64,000 nt of DNA from JAGPUQ01 sp050250395 (GCA_050250395.1 JBFWOQ010000014.1:1-64000), one strand, 5' to 3'. Shown: positions 8,689 through 17,293, numbered from the stretch's first letter. Numbers and translations: made by a program. The notes: a model not told the origin generated them from the sequence alone.

Positions 8689-10534
8689 CGCCCTCCGGAT
8701 AGTGTTGCAGGAAGGCATCGATCACTTGTCGCGCGACCGGCGCCGCCGTGGAACTGCCGTGCTCGCCATTCTCCACCAGCACCCCCACCGCTATGCGTGG
8801 CGAGTCGACCGGAGCGAAAGCGATGAACAGCGCATGATCGAGCTGGGTCTTGGCGAGATGGCGCGGATCGTACTTGGCGTTCTGCTTTACCCCGACCACT
8901 TGCGCGGTACCGGTTTTCCCCGCCATGGTGTAGCTCATCGCTCCCATCGCGGCAAGCGCGCGATAGGCGGTACCGCGGCGATCCTCTACTACCCCCCGCA
9001 TCGCCTGGATAACCTGATCCCAGTGGGCGGCGGTGGCCACGATGGGCTGCTCCGAAGCGGGATTTGTCACCGCAGACTGCCCCAGTGTGCGCCCGAGGCG
9101 CGGCGATCGCACTTCTCCGCGCGTCGCGATCCGCGCGGCCGCCACCGCCAACTGCAGCGGCGTGGCGGTCATGAAACCCTGGCCGATGCTGGTGTTAACC
9201 GTATCGCCCGGGTACCACGCAACGCCCCTGGCGCCCCGTTTCCACTCGCGGGAGGGCATGGTGCCACCGGCCTCGTTGGGCAGATCGATCCCGGCTGGGG
9301 CCCCGAAGCCAAAGGCGGTGGCGTAACGGTGCAGGCGATCAATGCCCATGCGCGTTCCGACGGTATAAAAAAACGTGTCGCAGGATTGCACAACGGCGTC
9401 GTAGAGCGTGACCATCCCGTGGCCGCCCCGCTTCCAGTCGCGGTACTCATGCGTGCTGTTGTCGAGACGAAAAACGCCAGGGTCGTAGATCCGAAACCCG
9501 GGCGCGGCGACCCCGCTGTCGAGCGCCGCCAACGCGAACACCGGCTTCACCGTGGAGCCCGGCGGGTACAGCCCCCGCGCCGCGCGATCGAACAGGGGGC
9601 GATCGGGCGACTCGATAAGCGTCTTGTAGGCCGCAGTCGATATGCCGGTAACGAAAGGGTTGGGGTCGAACGACGGTGCGCTCGCCATCGCCAATACGCC
9701 CCCGGTCCTGGTATCGATGGCAACGACGGCGCCGCGCTCGCCCGCGAGGGCTTGATAGGCGGCCTCTTGCAGACGGGAGTCCAGATGCAGCCGCAAATTC
9801 GCGCCGGCCACTGGCGGCACGCGATCCAGCACCCGCATCACGCGACCGCGTGCATTGGTCTCGACGTACTCCGCGCCCGGTCGGCCCAGCAGGTCGGTTT
9901 CGTAGAAACGCTCCAATCCCGTCTTGCCGATCAGGTAAACGCCGCTGTAGGCCGCGGCGTCAAGCGCCTTGAGCTCGCGCTCGTCGACGCGCCCCACATA
10001 ACCCAGCACATGGGCAAAGGGCTCGCCCCGAGGGTAGAAACGGACCAGTTGGGCGGAGATTTCCACGCCGTCCAGGCGGTACTCGTTGACCGCGATGACA
10101 CTTTGTTCGAGCTCGCTGAGGTTGTAGCGCAGCGGCACCGACTCGTAGGGCCGGCGGCGCGCCGCGAGCTCCCGAAAGCGCCGGATTTCGCCGTCGCCAA
10201 GATCCAGCAAACCGTCCAGCGTACTCATCAGCGCGTCGAGATCGGCCGCGCGCTCAACAACGATCGACAGGGTAAAGCCGGGGCGATTGTCCGCGAGCAG
10301 AACGCCATTGCGATCGAAGATCAGGCCGCGGGGCGGTGGAATCGCCCGCACATGAATGCGGTTGCGTTCGGCCAGAGTGACGAAATCGCCGTGCCGACGG
10401 ATCTGCAAATCGAAGTAACGCCACACCAGCGTGGCCAGCAACAGTGCCATGACCACGACGGCGAATCCGAGCCGCCCGACGAAGAGCAAATGTTCGTCGC
10501 GATGATTGCGAAGGACGCGGTCGGCGGGGCTCAT
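8675..10534 (-). CDS. mrdA: Penicillin-binding protein 2 (elongation transpeptidase)
   Basis: A 619-residue class B PBP anchored by one N-terminal helix (about residues 20-40). It cross-links side-wall peptidoglycan together with RodA. A dimerisation/pedestal domain starts at IPPPRGLIFDRNG. The transpeptidase motifs are S327-T-V-K330 (in YPPGSTVKP), SCD at 384-386 and KTG at 540-542. SCD in place of the commoner SxN motif is known for PBP2. The start ATG overlaps the rlmH stop as ATGA. Confidence 0.97.
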   Translation of the reverse strand: MSPADRVLRNHRDEHLLFVGRLGFAVVVMALLLATLVWRYFDLQIRRHGDFVTLAERNRIHVRAIPPPRGLIFDRNGVLLADNRPGFTLSIVVERAADLDALMSTLDGLLDLGDGEIRRFRELAARRRPYESVPLRYNLSELEQSVIAVNEYRLDGVEISAQLVRFYPRGEPFAHVLGYVGRVDERELKALDAAAYSGVYLIGKTGLERFYETDLLGRPGAEYVETNARGRVMRVLDRVPPVAGANLRLHLDSRLQEAAYQALAGERGAVVAIDTRTGGVLAMASAPSFDPNPFVTGISTAAYKTLIESPDRPLFDRAARGLYPPGSTVKPVFALAALDSGVAAPGFRIYDPGVFRLDNSTHEYRDWKRGGHGMVTLYDAVVQSCDTFFYTVGTRMGIDRLHRYATAFGFGAPAGIDLPNEAGGTMPSREWKRGARGVAWYPGDTVNTSIGQGFMTATPLQLAVAAARIATRGEVRSPRLGRTLGQSAVTNPASEQPIVATAAHWDQVIQAMRGVVEDRRGTAYRALAAMGAMSYTMAGKTGTAQVVGVKQNAKYDPRHLAKTQLDHALFIAFAPVDSPRIAVGVLVENGEHGSSTAAPVARQVIDAFLQHYPEGDGLE

Positions 10535-10998
10535 CGGTGATACGGATGGCCTGCGTTGATGGTCCAGGCCCGGTAAAGCTGTTCGGCAAGCACCACCCTG
10601 ACCAGCGGATGGGGCAGTGTCAGCGCCGATAGCGACCAGCGGAAATGCGCGCGCCGCAGGCAGGCCTGATCCAGTCCATCGGGGCCGCCCACCAGCAGGC
10701 AGCAGTTGCCGCCAGCCGCCTGCCAGCTCGCCAGTTGCGCCGCGAGACGGGGGGTGGTCCAGGACTCCCCGGCGACATCCAGCGCCACCAGCGTATCGCG
10801 CGCACCCGCGGCTTTCAGCAGCGCCTGGCTTTCCGCCGCGACTGCCGTGGCGGGATCGATCCCCTTGCCACGGCGACCGAGCGGTATTTCCACCACTTCC
10901 AGCACCAGCTCCGGCGGCAGGCGCCGGGCATAGTCATGCACTGCCGTCTCGACCCAGGCGGGCATCCGGGTACCGACCGCCAGCAGTCGCAGGCGCAA
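10531..10998 (-). CDS. rlmH: 23S rRNA (pseudouridine-1915-N3)-methyltransferase
   Basis: A 155-residue SPOUT-class methyltransferase acting on helix 69 of 23S rRNA in assembled 70S ribosomes. It shows LRLLAVGTRMPAWV at the start, LLVGGPDGL in the SAM-binding knot and LPHPLVRVVLAEQLYRAW at the end. The only start that aligns with the family is TTG at 10998, directly before RLRLLAVG; an AGGA lies about ten bases upstream. It is 6 nt after rsfS and overlaps mrdA by four bases. Confidence 0.95.
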   Translation of the reverse strand: MRLRLLAVGTRMPAWVETAVHDYARRLPPELVLEVVEIPLGRRGKGIDPATAVAAESQALLKAAGARDTLVALDVAGESWTTPRLAAQLASWQAAGGNCCLLVGGPDGLDQACLRRAHFRWSLSALTLPHPLVRVVLAEQLYRAWTINAGHPYHR

Positions 10999-11004
10999 GC
11001 GCGG

Positions 11005-11352
11005 TCAGTCCTCGCCTCGCTTCAGATCTTCCGGTCGTAACGACCAGAGCTTTTCCAGCTCGTAAAACGCCCGGGTGGCGGGCAACATCACATGCAGCAC
11101 CAGATCGCCCAGGTCCACCAGCACCCATTCCGCGGTGTCCATGCCCTCGACACCGATCGGCCGCACGCCGAGGAGTCGGCAGCGCTCGATGACATTCTCG
11201 GCCAGGGCTTTTACCTGGCGCGTCGTGTTGCCGCTGGCCACCACCAGGGTATCGGTCACGTCGGTGAGACCGCGCACGTCGAGGCAGACGATATCCAGCC
11301 CCTTGACGTCCTCCAGGGCCGCAACCACTACCGCCGGTAGATCTTCATTCAT
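11005..11352 (-). CDS. rsfS: Ribosomal silencing factor RsfS
   Basis: A 115-residue RsfS/Iojap protein that binds ribosomal protein uL14 and blocks subunit joining when nutrients are short. The core reads DVKGLDIVCLDVRGLTDVTD, then VASGNTTRQVKALAENV and EWVLVDLGDLVLHVM. The ATG overlaps the nadD stop as ATGA. Its target L14 is encoded at 50417-50785. Confidence 0.96.
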   Translation of the reverse strand: MNEDLPAVVVAALEDVKGLDIVCLDVRGLTDVTDTLVVASGNTTRQVKALAENVIERCRLLGVRPIGVEGMDTAEWVLVDLGDLVLHVMLPATRAFYELEKLWSLRPEDLKRGED

Positions 11353-12038
11353 CGCGTGTCCTGCTCGTTCTGGATCGACTTGGGGATAAGCGCCGGCGGC
11401 CGGTACAGACCATGGGCGCGGATGTGGGCCAGCGCTCCATCGGGCACCAGATAACGGGTCGAGCGGCCGGCAGCGAGGTCGGCGCGCAACTGTGTGGCCG
11501 ACACCGGCAACAGCGTCAGGGTCTGGATCAGGACCAGGCCCGCGGTCTGGTCATGCAGCCGCGACGCCGCGTCGCAGCGCCGCCCCACCAGCCAGTCGGC
11601 GACCTCGCCCCGCGACGGCAGCTGCCAGCCCGGCCGGGCGGCCACCACCAGATGCGCGAAATCGGTCAGCTCGCGCCAGCGCCGCCAGGTGGCAAGGGTC
11701 ACCAGGGAGTCCATGCCCACACACAGGCACAAAGCCGTGGCGGGACCCACCTCGGCGCGGAGTTCGGCGAGCGTGTCGATCGTATAGGACGGGCCGCTGC
11801 GATCGAGTTCGCGGCCATCGGCAACCAGGCCGGGTTCGTCGCCGATGGCGGCGGTCAGCATCGCCAACCGGTCGTCGGCGCTGACACCCGGCTGCTCCCG
11901 GTGGGGCGGGCGCGCACTCGGAATCAGCAGCATCCGCTGCAAGCCCAGAGTTTCACGCAACTCCAGCGCGGTGCGCAGATGCCCGATATGCACCGGGTCG
12001 AAGGTGCCGCCGAAAACCCCGACCGCATCCCAGTTCAA
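11349..12038 (-). CDS. nadD: Nicotinate-nucleotide adenylyltransferase
   Basis: A 229-residue enzyme of NAD synthesis that adenylates nicotinate mononucleotide. The N-terminal VGVFGGTFDPVHIGHLRTAL contains the (H/T)xGH nucleotidyltransferase motif, and the C-terminus has the expected LLPVSATQLRADLAAGRS (ISSTxIR-like) motif. The start is TTG at 12038, fused to the proA stop as TTGA; no closer ATG keeps the conserved N-terminus. This is a rare start codon, coupled to proA translation. Confidence 0.94.
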   Translation of the reverse strand: MNWDAVGVFGGTFDPVHIGHLRTALELRETLGLQRMLLIPSARPPHREQPGVSADDRLAMLTAAIGDEPGLVADGRELDRSGPSYTIDTLAELRAEVGPATALCLCVGMDSLVTLATWRRWRELTDFAHLVVAARPGWQLPSRGEVADWLVGRRCDAASRLHDQTAGLVLIQTLTLLPVSATQLRADLAAGRSTRYLVPDGALAHIRAHGLYRPPALIPKSIQNEQDTR

Positions 12039-13291
12039 GCGCGCACGTGACCGTCGCCCAGCACCACGAACTTCTGACTGGTGAGACCTTCCAGTCCGAC
12101 CGGACCGCGGGCGTGGAGCTTGTCGGTGGAAATGCCGATCTCGGCACCCAATCCGTATTCGAAGCCATCGGCAAACCGGGTAGAGGCATTGACCATCACC
12201 GAACTGGAATCGACTTCTCGCATAAAGCGCCGCGCCCGGCTGTAGTCCTCGGTGACGATGGCGTCCGTGTGCTGCGACCCGTAGGTAGCGATGTGCTCGA
12301 TGGCGGCGTCGATGCCGGCCACCACCCGTACCGCCAGCACCGGCGCCAGATATTCCGCATACCAGTCGGCCTCCGTCGCCGGCCGACAGTCGGCGACGAT
12401 CGCGCAGGTGCGGTCACAGCCGCGCAGTTCGACGCCGTGCTCGCGGTAGGCGGTCGCCAGGCGCGGCAGGATCGCCGCCGCCACCGGCTCCGCGACCAGC
12501 AGGGTTTCCATCGCGTTGCAGACGCCGTAGCGATGGGTCTTGGCGTTGACCGCGACCGCCAACGCCTTGTCGAGGTCGGCGCGATCGTCGATGTAGACAT
12601 GACAGACGCCGTCGAGGTGCTTGATCACCGGCACCCGCGCCTCGGCGCTGATGCGTTCGATCAGGCTCTTGCCGCCCCGCGGCACGATCACATCCACATA
12701 TTCGGGCATGGTGATGAGCTCACCCACCGCCGCGCGATCCGTGGTGTCCACCACCTGAACCGCTGCCGCCGGCAGGCCGGTCGCCGCCAGACCGTCCCGA
12801 ATGCAGGCGGCGATGGCGCCGTTGGAATGAATAGCCTCGCTGCCGCCGCGCAGAATGCAGGCGTTGCCCGCCTTGAGGCAGAGGCTGGCGGCATCCACCG
12901 TCACATTGGGCCGGGACTCGTAGATGATGCCGATCACGCCGAGCGGCACCCGCATCCGGCCCACCTGGATACCACTGGGCCGATACCTGAGGTCGGTGAT
13001 CTCACCCACCGGATCGGCGAGGGCAGCCACCTGGCGCAGCCCCTCGATCATGGCGTCGATGCGGGCCGGCGTGAGCGTGAGGCGGTCGAGTTGAGCGGTA
13101 TCGAGTCCCGCCGCGCGTCCCGCTGCCAGGTCGTTCGCATTGGCGGCCGCCAGTTCGCCACGGCCGCGATCCAGGGCTTCGGCAATCGCCGCCAGGGCTA
13201 CGTTCTTCCGATCCGTGCCGGCACTTGCCAACTCGCGTGCCGCCCGCCGCGCGCGTCGCCCGAGGTCCTGCATATAGGAAACAATGTCCAT
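12035..13291 (-). CDS. proA: Glutamate-5-semialdehyde dehydrogenase (gamma-glutamyl phosphate reductase)
   Basis: A 418-residue NADPH-dependent enzyme of proline synthesis that reduces gamma-glutamyl phosphate. Visible are the nucleotide-binding VPLGVIGIIYESRPNVTVDA, the ILRGGSEAIHSN loop and the catalytic cysteine C258 in YGVCNAMETLL. ATG at 13291 is preceded at good distance by GGAG; an adjacent GTG gives one extra residue. As the first gene of a tightly packed eight-gene run (proA to rlpA) it probably shares a promoter with the elongasome genes. No proB is in the window. Confidence 0.97.
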   Translation of the reverse strand: MDIVSYMQDLGRRARRAARELASAGTDRKNVALAAIAEALDRGRGELAAANANDLAAGRAAGLDTAQLDRLTLTPARIDAMIEGLRQVAALADPVGEITDLRYRPSGIQVGRMRVPLGVIGIIYESRPNVTVDAASLCLKAGNACILRGGSEAIHSNGAIAACIRDGLAATGLPAAAVQVVDTTDRAAVGELITMPEYVDVIVPRGGKSLIERISAEARVPVIKHLDGVCHVYIDDRADLDKALAVAVNAKTHRYGVCNAMETLLVAEPVAAAILPRLATAYREHGVELRGCDRTCAIVADCRPATEADWYAEYLAPVLAVRVVAGIDAAIEHIATYGSQHTDAIVTEDYSRARRFMREVDSSSVMVNASTRFADGFEYGLGAEIGISTDKLHARGPVGLEGLTSQKFVVLGDGHVRA

Positions 13292-13336
13292 CACTCTCTC
13301 CGCGAGCCGCCACCCGCTGTTTGCGTTACGACTTTC

Positions 13337-13342
13337 ATTATA
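13337..13342 (-). promoter_or_regulatory. Putative -10 of the proA-nadD-rsfS-rlmH-mrdA-rodA-mltB-rlpA operon
   Basis: The minus strand carries a perfect TATAAT about 45 nt before the proA ATG, in the divergent gap with the MaoC-like gene. A TTGCGG lies 20 nt upstream, too far for an ideal -35, so the promoter may need an activator or be weak. Confidence 0.4.
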
Positions 13343-13428
13343 CAGAGCGCCACTGGCCCGGGCCGCAATTGCGACGCCCGCGGGATTACCGCACCATCAC
13401 GCCACCGTCATTAGCCGAGATCCATCAC

Positions 13429-13881
13429 ATGAAACAACTGGGCGCCGGATTTTACTGGCAGGATCTGACCGTGGGCGACCGCTTCAAGTCCTGGGGCCGC
13501 ACCGTGCTGGAAGCCGACATCGCCAGCTTCGTCAATCTGGTGGGGCTGCACGAAGTGGTGTTCACGGACCGCGAATTCCTGCGCGAAAAATCGGTCATCA
13601 AGCGCCCCTTCGCGCCCGGCGCGCTGGTTTACAGCTTCGCCGAGGGACTGCTGCTCCCGACCATGCAGGGCACCGGCATGGCGTTTCTCAACATGGAGCT
13701 GGACATGAAACGGCCCTGCTTCGCCGGCGACACCATTCACGTCGAGGTGGAAGTGACGGAGGTCCGCCAGACCAGCAAGGGCAATCGCGGCCTGGTGCGC
13801 ACCTTCAATCGCGTACTCAACCAGGACGGCGAGGAAGTGCTCACTTACAACCCGCTGCGGATGCTCAAAGGCCGGGAATAG
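13429..13881 (+). CDS. MaoC-like hotdog dehydratase
   Basis: A 150-residue single-hotdog protein. GFYWQDLTVGDRFKSWGRTV and the later KRPCFAGDTIHVEVEVTEVR are typical of the MaoC/(R)-specific enoyl-CoA hydratase family. Such proteins hydrate enoyl-CoA thioesters or act in related acyl-CoA pathways, but the substrate cannot be told from sequence, and the classic D-x4-H hydratase motif is not obvious (VGLHEVVFTD). ATG at 13429 begins the conserved part; upstream frame continues only as non-conserved sequence. It diverges from proA. Confidence 0.8.
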   Translation: MKQLGAGFYWQDLTVGDRFKSWGRTVLEADIASFVNLVGLHEVVFTDREFLREKSVIKRPFAPGALVYSFAEGLLLPTMQGTGMAFLNMELDMKRPCFAGDTIHVEVEVTEVRQTSKGNRGLVRTFNRVLNQDGEEVLTYNPLRMLKGRE

Positions 13882-13913
13882 TTCCGACCACCAGCGGAGC
13901 CGGCGCGCGCCAC

Positions 13914-14534
13914 TCAGCGCTGTGACAGCTCGATCACCCAGCTGCGCACCTCGATGAGTCGCACCAGCGGATCGGCCATCCCCAGCAGGGCGATCTTGCG
14001 CTCCAGGGCGACGGGCAGCAGATCCGCCAGCCGCCAGGCGAGAGTGATGCCATCGAGGCTGTCATTGACATAGCGCTCCGCAACCCCGAAGTGCCGGGCC
14101 AGATCGCCCAGCAGCGCCACCAGATCACTGTCGTCTCCGGCCAGCGGAACGACTGGGTCCGGCGCATCGAGCAGGACTTCGCCCAGCATCAGGCCATCGG
14201 CCGCGACCCGGGTCGCACCGACCCGGAGGCGCTGTTCACCGCGAATCTCGATGCCGAGCAGGCCGGTGGGCAGTTGCGACCAGTCGGCGATGGTCACCAG
14301 GGTGCCGCGCTCGGCGATCACTGGCGTGGCGCCCACTTCCCGTCCCGACAGAATCGGCACCACGGCAAAGGGCTTGGCCGCCGCCAGGGATTCGCGCACC
14401 AGACGCAGATAGCGCTGCTCGAAAATCCGCATCGGGATGGTCACCCCGGGAAATACCGTGCGCTGAAGTGGAAACAGCGGCAGCTCCTGCCATGCCGCCG
14501 TGCCGGCGGCGATTTCATTTGTCAAATCGGACAT
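13914..14534 (-). CDS. Stand-alone Lon N-terminal (LON substrate-binding) domain protein
   Basis: A 206-residue protein made only of the Lon N-terminal domain (PF02190): ELPLFPLQRTVFPGVTIPMRIFEQRYLRLV at the start, VTIADWSQLPTGLLGIEIRGEQRLRV in the beta-rich middle, and a helical tail with LLPVALERKIALLGMADPL. It has no ATPase or protease part. Such proteins are common in proteobacteria and their function is not established; regulation or substrate delivery to a protease is a guess. It converges on the MaoC-like gene and diverges from the MAPEG gene. Confidence 0.88.
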   Translation of the reverse strand: MSDLTNEIAAGTAAWQELPLFPLQRTVFPGVTIPMRIFEQRYLRLVRESLAAAKPFAVVPILSGREVGATPVIAERGTLVTIADWSQLPTGLLGIEIRGEQRLRVGATRVAADGLMLGEVLLDAPDPVVPLAGDDSDLVALLGDLARHFGVAERYVNDSLDGITLAWRLADLLPVALERKIALLGMADPLVRLIEVRSWVIELSQR

Positions 14535-14596
14535 TTACCCCACCCTTTCCCGCGCGTAACATCTGAGCTCCAATAACAACCCTAAGGGAAAATACC

Positions 14597-15016
14597 ATGA
14601 ACCTCGCCTCAAACCCGGCTTTATACGCACTCGTCGGTTTCGCCGGCTGGACACTCGTCCTGATGTTGATCATGACCACCAACCGGGTGCTCAACTCCGT
14701 CGGCGGCGCCAAAATACCCATGAACAAGTTTTCCGCCACCGGCGAGGATCTGCCCGGGTTTGGGCAGCGCGTAACGCGTGCGCATCTCAATTGCCTGGAA
14801 AACCTGCCGGTATTCGCCGCACTGGTGGCGGCGGCCGGGTTTTCCCAGCAACTCGGGATCATGGAGAGCACCGCCATGTGCGTGCTCTACGCGCGGATCG
14901 CCCAATCGGTGGTCCACATGATCTCCGCAAATCTGCCGATGGTGCTGGTGCGCGGAAGCCTGTTTTTCGTCCAGGTGGTGCTCATGGGCTGGTACGCCTG
15001 GCAGCTGCTGCTCTGA
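14597..15016 (+). CDS. MAPEG family membrane protein
   Basis: A 139-residue integral membrane protein with four hydrophobic segments and the MAPEG-typical RVTRAHLNCLENLPVFAAL in the second quarter. Characterised MAPEG members are glutathione-dependent transferases or eicosanoid-pathway proteins; most bacterial ones are uncharacterised. A clear AAGGGA ribosome-binding site lies 8-9 nt before the ATG. It is followed after 30 nt by an alpha/beta hydrolase on the same strand. Confidence 0.85.
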   Translation: MNLASNPALYALVGFAGWTLVLMLIMTTNRVLNSVGGAKIPMNKFSATGEDLPGFGQRVTRAHLNCLENLPVFAALVAAAGFSQQLGIMESTAMCVLYARIAQSVVHMISANLPMVLVRGSLFFVQVVLMGWYAWQLLL

Positions 15017-15046
15017 TCCCCCGCCACCACCAAACGCGGAAAACGC

Positions 15047-15910
15047 ATGAGCGACCAGCTTCCCGCCTGGTTCACCGATGCCATCGCCCAGCCGGGAGAG
15101 ACCGGCTGCGTCAGGGTACAGGACTGCCCCATCGCCTACCGGTGCTGGGGCAACCCTGGGAAACCCGGGCTACTGCTGATCCACGGCTTCAACGCCCACA
15201 GTCACTGGTGGGATTTCATCGCTCCCGCGTTTGCCGCGGACTACCGGGTGGCAGCACTCGACTGCTCCGGCGCGGGCGACAGCGGCCACCGTGAATACTA
15301 TGACCTGGACACTTTCGCCGCCGAGGTCATCGCGGTGGCGGAGGCTGCCGGCATCGGCGCGCCGATGGTCGTGGTGGGGCACAGTTTTGGCGGCGGCATC
15401 GCGCTGCGCACGGCGGCGCGTTTCCCGGACCGGGTCAAGGCCATGATCTCCGTGGATGCCAAGCTGATCCCGCTGCCCGGGGAGGGCCGCACGCGCAGCA
15501 CCACGGGGTTTTTACCCCACGCGATCCATCCCGACGCCGCCAGTGCCAGCGCCGCTTTCCGTGTCATTCCGCCCCAGCGCTGCCCGAATCAGTTTCTGAT
15601 CGACTATATCGCCCGACATTCGGTGCGGGAGGTGGAAGACGGCTGGACGCTCAAAGCCGATCCGGCGCTGCTCGACAATTTCCGCTTTGAAGACCAGACC
15701 GACGCCCTGCTCAATCTCGCGACCGGCTTCGGCATGATCTCGGGCACCCTGAGCGCCATCATTACTCAGGAAGTCATCGATTATCTTCAGTATGTGGCCC
15801 CACGGGGATCGCCTTTCACCGCTATCCCCGGCGCCGCCCACCATGTGTTTCTCGACCAGCCGCTGGCCTTTATCGACGTCCTCCGCGACATGCTGGCCCA
15901 CTGGCCCTGA
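15047..15910 (+). CDS. Alpha/beta hydrolase
   Basis: A 287-residue alpha/beta-hydrolase. The oxyanion loop is LLLIHGFNAHS (about residues 43-52), the nucleophile elbow is VGHSFGGG with Ser113, and the catalytic histidine is probably in GAAHHVFLDQP near residue 268. There is no signal peptide, so it is cytoplasmic. The substrate is unknown; esterases and haloalkane-dehalogenase-like enzymes share this fold. It may be co-transcribed with the MAPEG gene. Confidence 0.85.
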   Translation: MSDQLPAWFTDAIAQPGETGCVRVQDCPIAYRCWGNPGKPGLLLIHGFNAHSHWWDFIAPAFAADYRVAALDCSGAGDSGHREYYDLDTFAAEVIAVAEAAGIGAPMVVVGHSFGGGIALRTAARFPDRVKAMISVDAKLIPLPGEGRTRSTTGFLPHAIHPDAASASAAFRVIPPQRCPNQFLIDYIARHSVREVEDGWTLKADPALLDNFRFEDQTDALLNLATGFGMISGTLSAIITQEVIDYLQYVAPRGSPFTAIPGAAHHVFLDQPLAFIDVLRDMLAHWP

Positions 15911-15924
15911 GTGCAGCCTGTGAC

Positions 15925-15968
15925 CGCGGGTGTCGCGGCGAAGTCGATCCAGGGTTCGGACACCCGCG
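15925..15968. other. Intergenic hairpin between convergent hydrolase and GFA genes
   Basis: A perfect 10-bp inverted repeat (arms 15925-15934 and 15959-15968) encloses 24 nt, which itself can close a further 4 bp (15939-15942 with 15955-15958). It occupies most of the 70-nt gap between converging genes, where a bidirectional terminator would be expected, but no T-tract follows on either strand. Confidence 0.3.
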
Positions 15969-15980
15969 CAGGACATCCCG

Positions 15981-16412
15981 TCAGTCCGCTGCCGGCGGAT
16001 ACTCGGCAAACCGTGGCGCGGCAAGCCCTGCCTCATACCAGCACGCCCGGCTGTCCCAGAATATCTGCCTATCCGGCACCACCCCGGGATCCCCGTCGAG
16101 CACTCCCGCGGGGACGATCAGGTACTCGCCGCTGCGGCTGACATAGGGCAGCGCCGAGCCGCAGTGAGTACAGAAGCATTTGGAGAAACTGCGGGCCTCG
16201 GGAATCTGATAGCGCCTGATCACCTCGCGCCCACGCAGCCAATGGATATGGTCGGGGCCGGTGAACAGATTGGCGGCGTGGGCCGAAGCACTCGCCTTGC
16301 GGCAGCGCGAACAGTGGCAGAGCACAAAGCGCGCAAACGGTCCCCAGACCTGGAACGCGACCTGGCCGCAGAGACAGGACCCCGCAATCATTCCGGTTTG
16401 TGCTTCACCCAT
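15981..16412 (-). CDS. GFA/CENP-V family zinc-binding protein
   Basis: A 143-residue protein of the GFA fold with the expected cysteine sets: C13/C15 (GSCLCGQ), C32/C34/C37 (LCHCSRC), and C79/C81/C84 (CFCTHCGS). The family was named for glutathione-dependent formaldehyde-activating enzyme, but most members have unproven activity. The ATG at 16412 has GGGGAG ten bases upstream; earlier codons have no family similarity. It follows the MOSC gene by 31 nt on the same strand. Confidence 0.87.
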   Translation of the reverse strand: MGEAQTGMIAGSCLCGQVAFQVWGPFARFVLCHCSRCRKASASAHAANLFTGPDHIHWLRGREVIRRYQIPEARSFSKCFCTHCGSALPYVSRSGEYLIVPAGVLDGDPGVVPDRQIFWDSRACWYEAGLAAPRFAEYPPAAD

Positions 16413-16443
16413 GCTCGCGCCGCTCCCCGCTTTGGTAGCCGCA

Positions 16444-16923
16444 TCATGGTGTGCGCAACGGCAGAATTTCAAGCGTATCGCCGCAGCGGATCAAGCCGCT
16501 CGCAAGGACATCCGCGCGCAGCCCGCCGCGTCCGACCAGCTTGGCGGCGACACCCGCCCGGGCGAGCTCTTCGAGATGGCGGCAGGGTTCGCACAGCCGC
16601 TGGCCCCGCAACCGCGCGCCGCCGATACGAAACTCCCGCCCTACCAGGGCATTGAGATCGATGCCACGGGTGAGCAGGTTGCGTCTCGCCTCGGCGGCAC
16701 TGAGTCGCCAGGGTTCGGGCAGGGAATCCAGCACTTCGGCAGCGATCAGGGTCACCGCTCGCCCCGTGCCCGGCCAACTGGACCAGGTGCCGGCCCCCAC
16801 GGCGTAGCGATCCCCCGCGAGACCCACGCCGGCCAGCGCCGCCACCGCCTCGACGGCGCCGGGCAATGCGCCCCGGGCAGCGGCGACGTAAATGCCGATC
16901 ACTCGGCCAGAGCGGGTTGGCAT
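16444..16923 (-). CDS. MOSC domain protein
   Basis: A 159-residue stand-alone MOSC (Moco sulfurase C-terminal) domain. It shows LAGDRYAVGAGTWS, NLLTRGIDLNALVGREFRIG, the conserved-cysteine region RLCEPCRHLEEL and the ending GRGGLRADVLASGLIRCGDTL. MOSC proteins transfer or carry sulfur and reduce N-hydroxylated compounds in some characterised cases; the partner here is unknown. ATG at 16923 is chosen; a GTG at 16938 is also possible. Confidence 0.88.
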   Translation of the reverse strand: MPTRSGRVIGIYVAAARGALPGAVEAVAALAGVGLAGDRYAVGAGTWSSWPGTGRAVTLIAAEVLDSLPEPWRLSAAEARRNLLTRGIDLNALVGREFRIGGARLRGQRLCEPCRHLEELARAGVAAKLVGRGGLRADVLASGLIRCGDTLEILPLRTP

Positions 16924-16947
16924 GGCGCTGCGTGGCACCAGATTCGA

Positions 16948-17226
16948 CTATTCGCCCGCGTCGCCCGACAACGCATCCTGGCTATCGCGAATCTCGGGGT
17001 CGTAGCGCGTGGAGGTCCGGAACAACAGGTGCCAGGGGTTGTTCTGCAGGCAGCGCCATTGCGCCTCACGCACCGCTCGCCCCTGTTTACGACACTGGTC
17101 GTGCGACCAGATGGTGCCGCCGGAGGTGGTCCAGTTGTCGCCAGCCGAGGCGCGCATTTGCAACTCGTAGCTGGGATAAAAGAGGTACAACACCGCCAGA
17201 ACGAAGATTGCCGCGCCGATTTTCAT
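16948..17226 (-). CDS. Small membrane-anchored hypothetical protein
   Basis: A 92-residue protein I do not recognise. It starts with a hydrophobic segment (residues 2-20, MKIGAAIFVLAVLYLFYPSY) that is a signal anchor or uncleaved signal, so the rest probably faces the periplasm. The soluble part contains two cysteines (about residues 46 and 59) in a Trp-rich region with QCRKQGRAVREAQWRCLQN. The ATG at 17226 is supported by GGAG six bases upstream. It lies between the MOSC and DUF1820 genes, same strand. Confidence 0.6.
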   Translation of the reverse strand: MKIGAAIFVLAVLYLFYPSYELQMRASAGDNWTTSGGTIWSHDQCRKQGRAVREAQWRCLQNNPWHLLFRTSTRYDPEIRDSQDALSGDAGE

Positions 17227-17293
17227 GTTCAACTCCAGGCTCAGGAGTTGGCGATCCTTTCCGCGCTTACCGCTACCGGCCGGGGTCTGGGGG

